A DNA stretch of 64,000 nt from Micractinium sp. NFX-FRZ. Its lineage: Eukaryota > Chlorophyta > Trebouxiophyceae > Chlorellales > Chlorellaceae. This document shows positions 10,701 to 21,431 of the stretch, one piece after another; positions within the stretch are counted from its first letter, which is position 1, and every line of letters starts with the position of its first letter. The DNA is taken from NCBI GenBank assembly GCA_029339195.1, contig JAPTJF010000196.1, forward strand, positions 41,171-105,170. Reading direction: 5' to 3'. Below the pieces are notes generated by a model. The model was given only the letters and a program-made list of their open reading frames with translations, was not told where the DNA came from and ran no database searches. The translations under genes were made by a program, and so were the position numbers.

Positions 10701-13536
10701 ACTGCTCAACTAGCCACTCCTCCTGCACACCCGCTTCCAGTCGGCTCCCACCTGTGTCCCACCTGCCGCTGCTGCTACCGCTGCTGCGCACCACCCTTTC
10801 CTGCCCACGAGGTTCACCTGCACTCCACAACTCCTGCCTGCCTGCCTGTGGCGCCGTCCGAACATGCACCAACTCTCCACTCTCCTAGCACCGGCCCATC
10901 CTGGTCCCCTCCACCCCCCAACCTGCCCCCCTCCCCCCACCCTCCCGCTGCAGAACACTGTGGACATCACAAAAGCGTCGGGCTGGGTCAACTCGGTCAT
11001 CCGAGCCACCTCCCCCATCATTGCCAACCCCGCCAAGTGAGGCAGGGCAGGCTCGTGGCGGGGGTGTGGCCTTGCCTCGTGCATGGCTGGCGCTTGCACA
11101 CCGCACGCCCGGGGGTAGGTGGCAAGAATGGGCTGGGCGTGCATGACTTCCCGCCCAGTGCTTTGTGCCCGCTGCCCTGACACCATACGTGTGTGCGACT
11201 CCTCCCCTTCCCCCGTTGCCCCCGGCAGTGCTGCCAACCCACTGGTGTCCTCCGGTGTGGCCCCCAACCCCGCCATGCCTGGACAGAACGTGAAAACCGT
11301 ATATAGTGAGTGCCCGGGTGGCTAACTGGCTGCGTGCATGTGTGAAGCAACTTGCCCTCACCACCTGCATGCAGCCTGCATTGCCTGTGTCGACGTTGCC
11401 TTCAGCTTCAGTCCTCCCAGGCACAACCCACACCTCCCCCCCCTCCCCCAGCACGCCCCGCATGCTCGCCCCCCCGCCTGCACCAAGCCCGCTGCTTGCG
11501 TCAGCTCGAGCAGAGACAGCAGACCCTCTATGCCCTGCTTTCGTTGCATTCCCACACCCACCTCCCGTGCCGAACCTGCATCACACCCCTGCCCCGCCCG
11601 CAGCCTACTCCATGCGCATCGCTTGGGTCAACACAGCAAAGGCCCCTGCTGTCGCAATTCCTTGCGGCACCGGTGACGAGGATTCCACATTTGCTACTAG
11701 CGGCGACGTTGCCAAGGCAATCTCGCGTGACATGCTGCGCAAGGGCTTCTTCCCAGCCCTGCCTGGTGAGGAGGTTGACAGGAGTGGTGTGCTTGTGGGC
11801 TCAGAGGTGGGCATTGCACGCTCGCCGTGCAACCCATCTGGGGGGGAGCAGGCCCCATCAGCAGCAAACACGCGATGGACAGCGCTGCGGGGGGACAGGC
11901 ACCTGCAGGCAATGGGGGGCAAAACACGGGTACCTGCGCCCCCGCCCGGGCAGCACCATGCGTGATGTTGGCTGCGTCCGCTGGCTTGTTAGAGAGCTGG
12001 CTTGTCAGAGATGCGAAGAGGCGCCCCCTGCCTGGCCCCGCTCCCTGCTTAGGGCGCTCTGTCCCACCCTTCACTCTAAAGAGCCTTGGACAGCAACTGC
12101 TTGAGCCGTGCGTGGGTCAGCAGTCGTTTCGGGGCCCCAAACCGCAGCGCCATTGACCGCGCCTTGCCACCTGCCATCCCTGCAGGTCGCACCAACCCCT
12201 TTGCTGTCTGGCCGGTGTCCTGCGCCGCCGGTGTCGTCAAGTATGAGTGGAGGTGGGTGTTGCACAGGGAAGCAGCAGGGGTGAGCGGGGGGTGGTGCAG
12301 GGGCAGAGGGCACATGAGGCCACGCTGGCACCCAGGGAATTGGAAGCGGCGCCAGCATATCTGTAGGCAAGCAGCCAGTCTGGCACGTTGCTGACATGTC
12401 ACCGGCGCCATCCGGGTGCTTTCTTCCGGAGTCCGCCTTCTCCTGTGCATACGCACAAAGCTTGCCTTTGCAGCTCTTGCGTGACGACAGACTGGCACAC
12501 CTTGTCCGCAGCCCCCCCGGGCCATGCAGCCCCGCCCTCTGTGCTGGCTGCTGCTCGACCCTGATGCCGTCCATGGGCCCGCCAATCCCCGCCTGTTGAC
12601 ACCTGATATCCATCTGCCCTCCCCCACCCCCCACCCCACCCCCCGCTGCCGCCCCCGCAGCTCCAGCAAGGGCTATGCCGACCAGCTGACGTTCTGGAAC
12701 TCCATGCTGGGGGTGGCGGATGACCCGGAGTGGGACAACGGCGCGCGCTACTGGGCGCTGTGGCTCAAGTGAGTGAGATGTGGGCACGCCTGCTGCTGCT
12801 GTGGGTTCACAAGAGGGGTCCCACAGCTGCGCGCGGTAACGAGTGCATTGCGTGCGGACGCGTCGCGATTGGGGGCGGGGACGACAGATGCGACATGGCT
12901 TGCTGCATCGCCCACCGCCCTCAGCATGGGGGTGCCGCTGGCTTGAGTGCGCCGCATGTGTGTGGCGGGTTAGGACGTGAGACGAGGGCGCTGCATGCGC
13001 CCGCTGAGCAGCAGCTGGCGCCTTCAAACCCGCGCACGGGTCGCTGCACTCGAGTGATGCGGGCATCCTGCGCACGGGTCGCTGCACTCGAGTGATGCGG
13101 GCATCCCGCCAGGGCCGTGCATGTCAGCATCTTGCCTGATCTCGCACGCTGTGCTGCAGGTGTGAGGCCAACCTGGCGTCGAGCCCTACGTTCAAGCCGG
13201 CCATCTCATACTTCGAGGTTTCTGTGGGTGAGTGGGCCAGCAAACATTGCTGCTTCATCTGGCCGCATCCACCGCCAGAATTTGCCCTTCCTTCCTTTGC
13301 CCTGGCCACCCAGCCATGTGGCCGCCCAGGCACCCAGCCATGCACCCATCCAGCTGGCGCATTGCACGCTGTCTGTAGGGATGGGCTGCCCAGGCTGCAC
13401 CTGCAAGATGAGCCCGACCCGTCCCCGCCTGCTTCCCAGCGCCTCACCTGCCCCCTCTGCCCTTGTGTGCACCGCAGGCAAGGGCCCCCAGAAGAGGACG
13501 TTCCCCCGCTATCTCGTCAACACAGCCGGCATGTAG
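6590..13536 (+). CDS. Secreted trypsin-fold (S1 family) protein with lost catalytic His and Ser, plus C-terminal extension
   Basis: Seventeen exons join in phase to 532 residues: 6590-6669, 7027-7096, 7466-7616, 8071-8132, 8409-8509, 8941-9028, 9351-9494, 9784-9877, 10068-10135, 10408-10524, 10954-11036, 11229-11305, 11604-11765, 12186-12252, 12661-12768, 13160-13227 and 13478-13536. A signal peptide (hydrophobic MALLGFLALALA, then STASA) leads into an S1 chymotrypsin-like domain. LIAGGADA matches the mature IVGG N-terminus, VCGCAVVEP matches the CGGSLI block, DFDLALLVLD holds the catalytic Asp (about D175), and VLSLVGMGT matches VVGWGT. The other two triad positions are changed. VLTAASC has Ser (about S111) where the family has His, and CRYDAGNPLIV has Ala (about A289) where the family has the nucleophilic Ser of GDSGGP. 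It should therefore be a pseudoprotease. About 180 further residues form an unrecognised C-terminal extension. The intron at 8510 has a GC donor. Confidence 0.8.
7719..7763. repeat. (TG)n microsatellite, about 22 units
   Basis: An almost uninterrupted TG dinucleotide run in intron 3 of the trypsin-like gene. On the coding strand the pre-mRNA reads UG repeats. Confidence 0.95.
13032..13107. repeat. Two-copy 38-bp tandem repeat
   Basis: Two nearly identical copies beginning at 13032 and 13070, each starting GCGCACGGGTCGCTGC. They lie in intron 15 of the trypsin-like gene just before the 13160 exon. Near identity points to a recent duplication. Confidence 0.9.
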
Positions 13537-15150
13537 GTCACAGGAGCGGTAGCTGTCTGCCCCTCCGCCGCTTGATCAGCCAGCTGAAGCGCCTGCTTCC
13601 GTGGATCGCCTGCGGGGTGGACTTGCTGACGAGGCAGCGCTGCCGCTCCTCCACCAAACCAACCCAGGAACACTTGCTGCCCGACCTGCTTTGCCGCCCT
13701 GCTGACGGCATTCCCCTCCCCGCCCGCACCTCTTGTTGATGTGGATGCAGGCCTGCCTGCCCCAAACCGTCAGCTGTACGGAAGTAAGCGAGCAACCACC
13801 ATGAGCGGTGAGCGGTGAGGTTGCTATGGGCCGCGTGACAGGCCGCGCAGCCGATCAGCACCCCTGCCAGGCAGGACTGACGAAGCCCGGCCACACGCAA
13901 GCACCTGCCGCGGGGGCTGAGCACCAGGCCCATATCAGCCTGGCAAGCCTGCAAGGCCGTGTGGGCCTGGCAACCTCCGCCCCTGACGACTTGCTCATCC
14001 CTCCTGGCTACCCTACAACCTCAGTTTGGTGGCTGGGGGCCCAACCGGGCGCCCCTCACACCTCAAGCTCCTCACACCTTTAAGCCATACCATTTTAGCG
14101 CGCTCGTGAGGCTGCGCCATCTGTCAGTAAGCTCGCACACGCAGCCATCCTTTTCTTTCGCCCACCGTGCCTCCTTTCTTGCAAGCTTGACGCACACGTA
14201 ACTGTTTTGGGCGGGGCCTCTTGCATGGGGCGTCTTGTGTATTCGCACGGCATTGTCGATGAACCTGCGTGTTGCTATGGGTTTTGAGGACGTTTTTAGG
14301 ACTTGTAACACGTCTGATTGGAGAGCAGGCACCCAGGGCCCGGTGGCTTGCTTGGAGCCACAGGCATGCAGGCGGGGGGAGCTGCAGGGGAGGCACTCCC
14401 TCCACCTCCAGGGCCAACCGTGTGGAGCAAGCTGCTGCAATATTGCACTATGCCACTGTGGCACAACGTGCTGTGGTCCCTGGCCGCACAAAACAAAGTG
14501 GGTGCGGTGCAGCACGTGGCTGGTGAGAGCCTGGGTGGTTGATACAACTCTGGGGGAGGACGGGGGGCCTGTGGTTGCACCAGGTGCAGCCACCCCTTCG
14601 CCTGCGGTGGGCCTACCGTTGAGTACGTTTGGCACCTTCGTCAACCAAGCACAGAGGGTTGGTTGAGACTTGTTGTCCGCCAAACACCCACTTCGATGTG
14701 CCTGCCGTGTGCACCGTCTGGCGCCTTGGCTAGGCGGGAGGTACCGCAGGGGGTGTGGCCACCAAACTCACAGCAGCCTGAGCCATCGCAGGCTCGGCGC
14801 TGCTTGGTGGAGAGAACTTGCCTTTGCGCTGTTGGGGGCGGTCCATAGGGCGGGGGGAGTTAACCCAATTGGCAAGTGCGCAATGAAGAGCTCAGGCGTG
14901 CTGCGCTGTCTCCCGGCCTCCTGTCACCAGCCTTGCTCCTAGTAATTAAACATTCATACCCATCAGCGGGAACAGCAGCACGACTCGCAGCGCTGTGCCA
15001 GCGCTGGCGCATACAGTGGCACTCCCATAGCCGCGACTCGGGCCGGCCCTACATTTATCAGCCTACACCATCTATTCCGCCGCCTTAGCGGCGGCCATGC
15101 TGTGAGAGAGGCACGCAGCCACCCGAGAGGCGTGCAGCCCCTTCCTCGCA
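13537..15150 (+). other. Spacer: long 3' UTR of the trypsin-like gene and promoter of the response-regulator gene
   Basis: No gene is recognisable on either strand. A TGTAA polyadenylation signal lies at 14304-14308, which would give a 3' UTR of about 770 bases. The remainder to 15150 is the upstream region and 5' leader of the type-B response regulator. Confidence 0.45.
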
Positions 15151-18100
15151 ATGGAGGGCCCTCACGCCGGCGAGGGCTCCACAGACGGAACGGCGGCTCA
15201 AAACTCTAGCAGCGGTGACGCCAGCTGCGGCCTATTCTCGCCCAGCGGACTGAAGGCAAGTCCTCAGCGCCTTTGGCGCCGCGCATTGCAGGCTCCTGGG
15301 GTTCTCTCTGGCGTGGAATTCATTCCTGATCTCTTAGAGGTGGTCGGAGCAGCCCGGGACGGGCGGAGAGCAAAGGGCCAGTTGCACCTCACCAGCCGAG
15401 CCAGCGAGACGTGCGGCCAGGGCCGCGGAGGGCCTTAGGCCAGGCAGCACGGCTGGTGCAGCAAATGGCAACAGCCGCTAGCGTCAGGGCCCACGGCTCA
15501 CATACACTTCGGCCGGGGCGGGCAGGCAGGCGCCGCTGCCGGCGACCGGTGCCTGCCGGTCCTGCTGGGCCAGCACCCCTCATTTGCTGCCGCTCGCGTC
15601 CTTGTTGCAGGTGCTTGTCGTTGATGATGACCCGATGTGCCTGAAGGTCGTGTCGGCCATGCTGCAGCGCTGCAACTATGAAGGTGCTTGGGCGGGGGGG
15701 GGGTGCAGCTGTGGAGGACACGCACGGCGAGCACACATCGGGGCCCTCAGGCAGCCCCCCGTCCTCATTGTCTGTGCCTCAGGCAGGGTTGCTTGTGTTC
15801 AGAGGGACCAACTGGCAGAATGGGGCTAGTTGTGCGGGCTGTATGCCCCCAAAGGTGCAGATGTGCGCCCTGTGCCTGGGGTGCTCTGCCGCAGCTGCTG
15901 CCCGGCTCAGTAGCTGCCGCGGTGGCCGCCCTTCCTCGTGCAGTTGAGACGCAGACCAGCGGGCAGGAGGCTCTGCTGCTGCTGCGGGAGCGGCAGGAGC
16001 AGAACCACCAGTTTGACCTGGTGCTCTCAGATGTCTACATGCCAGGTCAGCAGGCCGGCACGGGTGGGAGGCAGCTCTATTTGAGTGGGGCTTTTCCGTG
16101 GTTTGCGGCCATCAAAGCGCGGCCTCTGCATGTCTTCCTGCCCTGCCTGTCCGCTTGCCAGGTACGCGTCATGGCCCAATGCAGCCCTGGTGGGGCAGGA
16201 GGCCGCATGTGGCACGCTTGCTGGACGCCGGCCTCCGAAGCTTCCCGCTGCAGCAGTGCAACCACTGCACGTGCCCCTTGGCCGGCCGGCCAGTGCCTCC
16301 CAGCACCCACCTCGTGCACTGCTCCCTCCTGACCTGAGCGCCCCATCTGACGTGTATCTGACATCCCGCAGACATGGACGGCTTCAAGCTGCTGGAGCAC
16401 ATTGGCTTGGAGCTGGACCTGCCTGTCATCAGTAAGTTCCGCACCGCACCCACCCACACATGCACTTTGCCGGCCCGCTGCTCACCCTGTCCGGATGTGC
16501 GCCCGCCGCCGCGCGTGCGCCGCTTGCCTTGCGCCTGGTCCTGGCTGGCAGCAGGCAGCGCAGCGGGTGGGCAGTGCAGATGGCAGATGGTTGAGAGGGG
16601 CCAGCTGTTGAAGGCCATGTTTGGGCCCTCGCCAATCCGCCGTCCCCCGACCCTACCATCCGCCTGCGGTGCTGCTGTCATCCTAACATCACTTCGGCAG
16701 GTGCCGTTTCAGGCGCTTCAGCCTGCCACCAACCCTTACATCGACTCGACCATCCACACACTGGTTTGATTGCCTGCAGTGATGTCCTCCAACGGGGACA
16801 CAAATGTGGTGCTGCGGGGGGTGACGCACGGCGCCGTCGACTTCCTGATCAAGCCCGTGCGGGTGGAGGAGCTGAGGAATGTGTGGCAGCACGTGGTGCG
16901 CCGCCGCTCCCTGCACACCTCGCGCGCCGCGGATGAGAGCTCGGGGCTGGAGTCGGATCACGTGAGTGCATGGGGGCAGGTGGGACGAGGGAGGAGGGTG
17001 GGGTCGAGTGCGGAGTGGCGCTCAGGATGAGCAAGTCGGGGCTAGAGTCGGAGCACGTGAGTGGATGGTGACGCTGGGGGGAAGAAGGGCCGGCGGCATG
17101 CACTGCATGCAGTGCGTATGATGGTGTCAGGGGTGCGGCCGAGGCTGCAGTGTAGAGCATGTGAGTGGGCGGTCAGGGGCTCGGGGCTGGGCTGCAGAGG
17201 GCAAGGAGGAGCTGTAGGGGCCGGGTTGCAGAGGGCAGAGGGGACCTGTACAGAGGCAGGGAGCTGTAGGGCCGCGAGATGGGCACCCGCAGGCAGTGCC
17301 ATGACGGGTTACACCTGCTGCAGGCTGGGCACAAGGGCAGGCAGAGCAAGGGCAGGCGCATGGTGCCAAGGCGGAAGGCGTCAGCTGCAGCGGGGAGCGG
17401 CACGTTGCGCTGTCTTGCCCGTCCTCAGGCCCCCCCCCGCACGCACGTGCTTCACCCCGCCTCCACCCCTTGGTGCCCTCTCCCCCGCAGCACCACCACC
17501 ACGGCGTGAAGCGCAAGGAGGCGGAGGCGCTGCAGGTGCAGCACGAGACGCAGGGGGCCAACAAGAAGCCGCGCGTGGTGTGGTCCGTGGAGATGCACCA
17601 GCAGGTGGGCAGGGCAGGGGGTGGCACCGCTTGGGCGCATGTTTGGTGGGATGGCGCGAATGCGGGCGGTCGGTGCAGGTGCCCCGCCAAGGCCTGCGGG
17701 TGAGGAGCTGCACCTGGGCCTCGACATGTGGGGCTGACCAGCTTTTGTGGGGGCTGGCCATCCTGTGCCTAGGACCCCTGTGTCTGCTATGCCGCCTTCC
17801 CCTGGGCACCGCTGCCTCCCTCCCACCCCTGCGCGCTCGCCAGTCCCTCCCTGCCGTCACGTCAGCACACACCGTGGCTTGACCCCTCTCCACCTGTCCT
17901 CCTCCTGCCCCCCTCCCTCAGTTTGTGGATGCCGTGAACCAGCTGGGAGTGGACAAGGCGGTGCCTAAGCGCATCCTGGACCTCATGAATGTGGAGGGGC
18001 TGACGCGGGAGAATGTGGCCAGCCACCTGCAGGTGCCGGGGGTGGGGCGGTGTCAAGGAGGTGTGTGGGGTTGTTTGGGGGGGGGGTGCCTCAGGTGGGG

Positions 18101-19742
18101 CGCGCATGTGACGTGCAATCTGTGGGCAGCGCCCTGCAGGGGGAGTGGTGATGCAGGCCGAGTGCAGATGCACGGGGTCTTCACGTGCTGCTTGCCTGCC
18201 TCCTCATGGCCTGCCGTCTTGTCCTGCAGAAGTACCGCCTGTACCTCAAGCGCGCCCAGGGCCTGCAGAACAGCAAGGGGTCCAAGGGGCACAAGGCAGC
18301 TCAAGAAGCGGCGATGCTAGACCCGCAGGCGGCGGCTGCGGCGGCCGCGGTGGCCGCCGGTGCCGGCCCCAGCTCCGTGTTTGCCCAGGTTGCGGCTCAG
18401 CAGGCCATGACCGGAGGGCCGCAGCAAGCGGCGGGCGGCATGACGCAGGCAGCAGCGCTGGCGCAGAGCATGCCCAGCATGGCCCCCCCAGGCATGGTGA
18501 TGGGCCTGTCAGGGGCGGCAGCAGCCAGCATGGCAGCCGCGGCTGCGTGGCAGCAGCAGACAATGGCCATGCAGGCGGCGGCGGCGGCAGCAGCGGCCAG
18601 CGGCGCGCTGCCCACAGCCATGGGGCCGCCTGCGGGGCTGCCCTTTCCCATGCCACCTGGCACGATGATTCCGCCCCAGATGGCAGGTGGGTGCCCTGCT
18701 CTTCAACGCCGCATGCTGCCTGCCACATGCTGCTGCCATTTGCTGCCAGTGGCCCAGGCCGCGGTCCTGCTGCGTTGCGAGGGTTGCCTGCTGCTGCGGC
18801 TGTGGCTGTCCCTGCCTCCCGCCTGGTGTGCCCCGCCTGCCCTGCCCACCTGTGTCTTTGGTGCCAACCGCCTGCCCTGCCCCCTGTGCTGCTGCAGCCG
18901 CAATGGCGGCAGGCATGCCGATGGGCATGATGGCAGCACCGCAGGCCATGGCTGGAATGGACGCCAGCATGCTGGGCGGCATGGTGTATGGGCAGCAGCC
19001 GTCGGCGCTTGCGGGCATGCAGCAGGCCAGCGCGGCAGCGGCGGCAGCGCAGCAGCAGCAGCAAGCGCAGCAGCAGCAACAACAGCAGCAGCAACAGCAG
19101 CAGCAGGACGCGGCAGCAGCTGCGGCGGCAGCGGAGGTGAAGCAGGAGGCGCCCACGGCAGTGGCGCCTGGCTTCCCCACAGCCTCTGCCGCGCACCCCT
19201 CCAACGCCAGCGTGCTCACGGCAGACAGCGGCCTGGCCTCTAATGGGCACCACCAGCTGGGAGGCGGCAGCGACACCTCCAACGGAGTGGTGGGCGGCCC
19301 GGACGCATTGGTGAGAGCCAGCCCAGCCCAGCCAGCCAGCCTGCCTAGGTCACCTCCGGCCTCTGCCTGGGGTTGCAGCGCATGCCGCCGCTCTGCTGTG
19401 TGCCGGCAGCGCGTCCTGCAGTGCCCCTGCCCGCGCTGCCTGCCGCCCTGCTGCGTACTGCTGTGGCAGCATGGCTGCCGCGCCGCCAGCCCGTGCCACC
19501 ATACCATCCGCCCCTCCTGCCCCTCCCTCCTCACCCGCATCGGCACGCCTCCCTGCCTGCTCGTCCCCACCTCGCAGGGCGACCTGGGCCCCGTGACGGG
19601 CGGCCTGGGGGACACCGAGTCGCTGATGAACGCCCTCAACGCCGATTCTTTCCTCAACGACGTGCCGCTGCCCCGCCTGGAGATGGACGACTTCCTGGAC
19701 TCCTTCCTCTCCAAGGACAGCGCCCTGGAGGACGGGCTGTGA
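15151..19742 (+). CDS. Type-B response regulator (receiver + GARP/Myb DNA-binding domain)
   Basis: A plant type-B ARR, the transcription factor at the end of a His-Asp phosphorelay (cytokinin-type signalling in land plants). Ten exons join in phase to 593 residues: 15151-15255, 15611-15683, 15944-16045, 16372-16431, 16780-16961, 17491-17604, 17922-18032, 18230-18686, 18898-19310 and 19578-19742. The receiver begins VLVVDDDP with the acidic pocket. The phospho-acceptor Asp is in [14 protein letters not shown], the Ser switch residue in VIMMSSNGD, and the Lys in [20 protein letters not shown]. The GARP domain reads [20 protein letters not shown], then [20 protein letters not shown] and [14 protein letters not shown], almost the land-plant consensus. 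A poly-Ala/poly-Gln linker and an acidic C-terminus ([20 protein letters not shown]) suggest an activation domain. The intron at 15256 starts with GC. Confidence 0.92.
17026..17068. repeat. Intronic copy of the exon-5 tail and donor of the response-regulator gene
   Basis: This stretch repeats 16932-16973, that is the end of exon 5 (GLESDH) with its donor GTGAGTG. The copy would read GLESEH followed by the same GTGAGTG. It lies inside intron 5, about 95 bases downstream of the true junction. Confidence 0.85.
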
Positions 19743-21431
19743 GGCGGGCCGTGCCCGCTGTGCCTGCCGTGCGGCAGCGGGCCGAGTGGGCTCCGTGAGC
19801 CATGAGCCGGCCCGTGGCCGCCAGTGCGAGCTAGCCGCTCTTCACGGCATGTCCCCCGGCCGCCCCCGGCTGCAACAAACTGGGGACCTGGCCCCGCCCG
19901 GCCGCCCGGCTGCCCCATCCCCCAATGCTGTGCTGCACTGCGCCGCCCCTGTGCAGCCGGCGCTCCCGCCCCTCGAGTGTCACAAATGTACTTTTGCACC
20001 TCTGCAGCACCACATCCGCCCTCAGCACCAATGCACGCCCCTTCCCTCTCTCTCTCCCCCCCTACCTACCTCCACCTTGTCTGCTGCCCCACGCAATCTT
20101 GGCCGTCTCACACTTGCCCACCGGCGCCGGGCCAGGTGGCAGCACCAGAGCCCTCAGCGCCTGTTTTCCGCGCTGGCTGCAGCGTGGCAGCCGGTCGCAG
20201 GGCCCGCCGCCCAGCTTTGGCCGGCCCTGGCGGCCCGGCCGCGCTTTTCCATGCCCTCGTTGCCACCCTCCTCTCGTCCCCCCAGCTTTTTTTGCGCCGC
20301 ACGCAATCTGCGCAGAGGCCCACCTGACGCGCTTGCCGCCCTCCCTGCTTTTGACGCGCCTTCTTGTGCTGCCTGCACGCCTGCATGCTGCCAACATGAG
20401 GCGAGGAGAGCGCCCTCCGACCCCCAGTTCTGTGCACACCGTGTCGTCTCCCGCGCCCCCGCCAACACCCTCGGGCGATCTGCACGCCGCCCGCTCCCCA
20501 GCCCCACCCACACCTCCCTGTCTGATCAAAACCGCACCCTTGCACCCAAGGCACTTGCCCTCGGCAATCGCCGCCCATTTTCCTTCCACCCGAGCGGCCG
20601 CCGCGTGCGCCCTCAATTCAAATGGCAGCAGCCACACCCCTGCACCGCCCCGAGCCCTTGACACCCCACCCCACTACACACTCGCCCTTTCATTCGCCAC
20701 ACCAGCCACCCCACTCCCCTCCTATCTAAGAGCCAGCGGGTATGTCTGTCCGTTTGTTTCGTTTCGTTCCCTATTGCGCCCTCCTCCCTCTCCCGAGTCA
20801 GCTGTACCCATGAGAAACGAATTTGGTGCTGTCCCCCCTTTTTCCCCTGCATGACGCACGCAAACCCGCCACCACGGCGGGTGCCCTCATGACTGGTATT
20901 CCCCGGCCGCCACACTGCCCTGTGCCGCAACCTGCGGCCTCTGCCTGCAATCTGTAACACATTGCGCCCCACTGGCAGGGCGGGGGCGGGGAATGGGTAG
21001 GTATGATGGGATGGGGTGCAGTTAGCGGTGCGTTGCTCGGGTCAGCAGAGGGGCAGGAGGCAACAGTGCTTGGGGGTCAGTCATGTGTCAGTGACCACCC
21101 GGGGCGGAGGGACGGGGGACAGGGGAGGGGTGGGGACAGATGGGGTGGGAGGAGGCCAGGTGGCTGCTGCGATTGGTTGGCATCTTTAGGCACGGGGCGG
21201 GAGAAGGGAGGAGCGGTGAAGAGCGGTGCAACAGGAGCAAGGCGAGCGTGGCATGGGTGAGGAAGCAACAATGCTGGGGGAAGGCTGCCTGTGCTGAAGA
21301 GGAGGCTTATGCGGCACTGAGAGCTGGCAGAGGGGCGCTCGCAGGGCCGGCGGCAGCAACGCGTGTGCAACAGCTGCCGCCGCCATTCAGCAGCTGCCGC
21401 CTCCATTCAGCAGCTGCCGCCTGTGCTGCAG
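19743..21431. other. Convergent 3' region: long 3' UTR of the response regulator and spacer
   Basis: No gene is recognisable. TGTAA at 20953-20957 implies a 3' UTR of about 1.2 kb for the response regulator. From about 20980 to 21431 the plus strand is G-rich and contains a short tandem of CATTCAGCAGCTGCCGCC at 21384-21420, next to the stop codon of the converging minus-strand gene. Confidence 0.45.
20953..20957 (+). terminator. TGTAA polyadenylation signal of the response-regulator gene
   Basis: Canonical chlorophyte signal, the first on this strand at the end of a long noncoding stretch after the stop at 19742. Confidence 0.5.
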
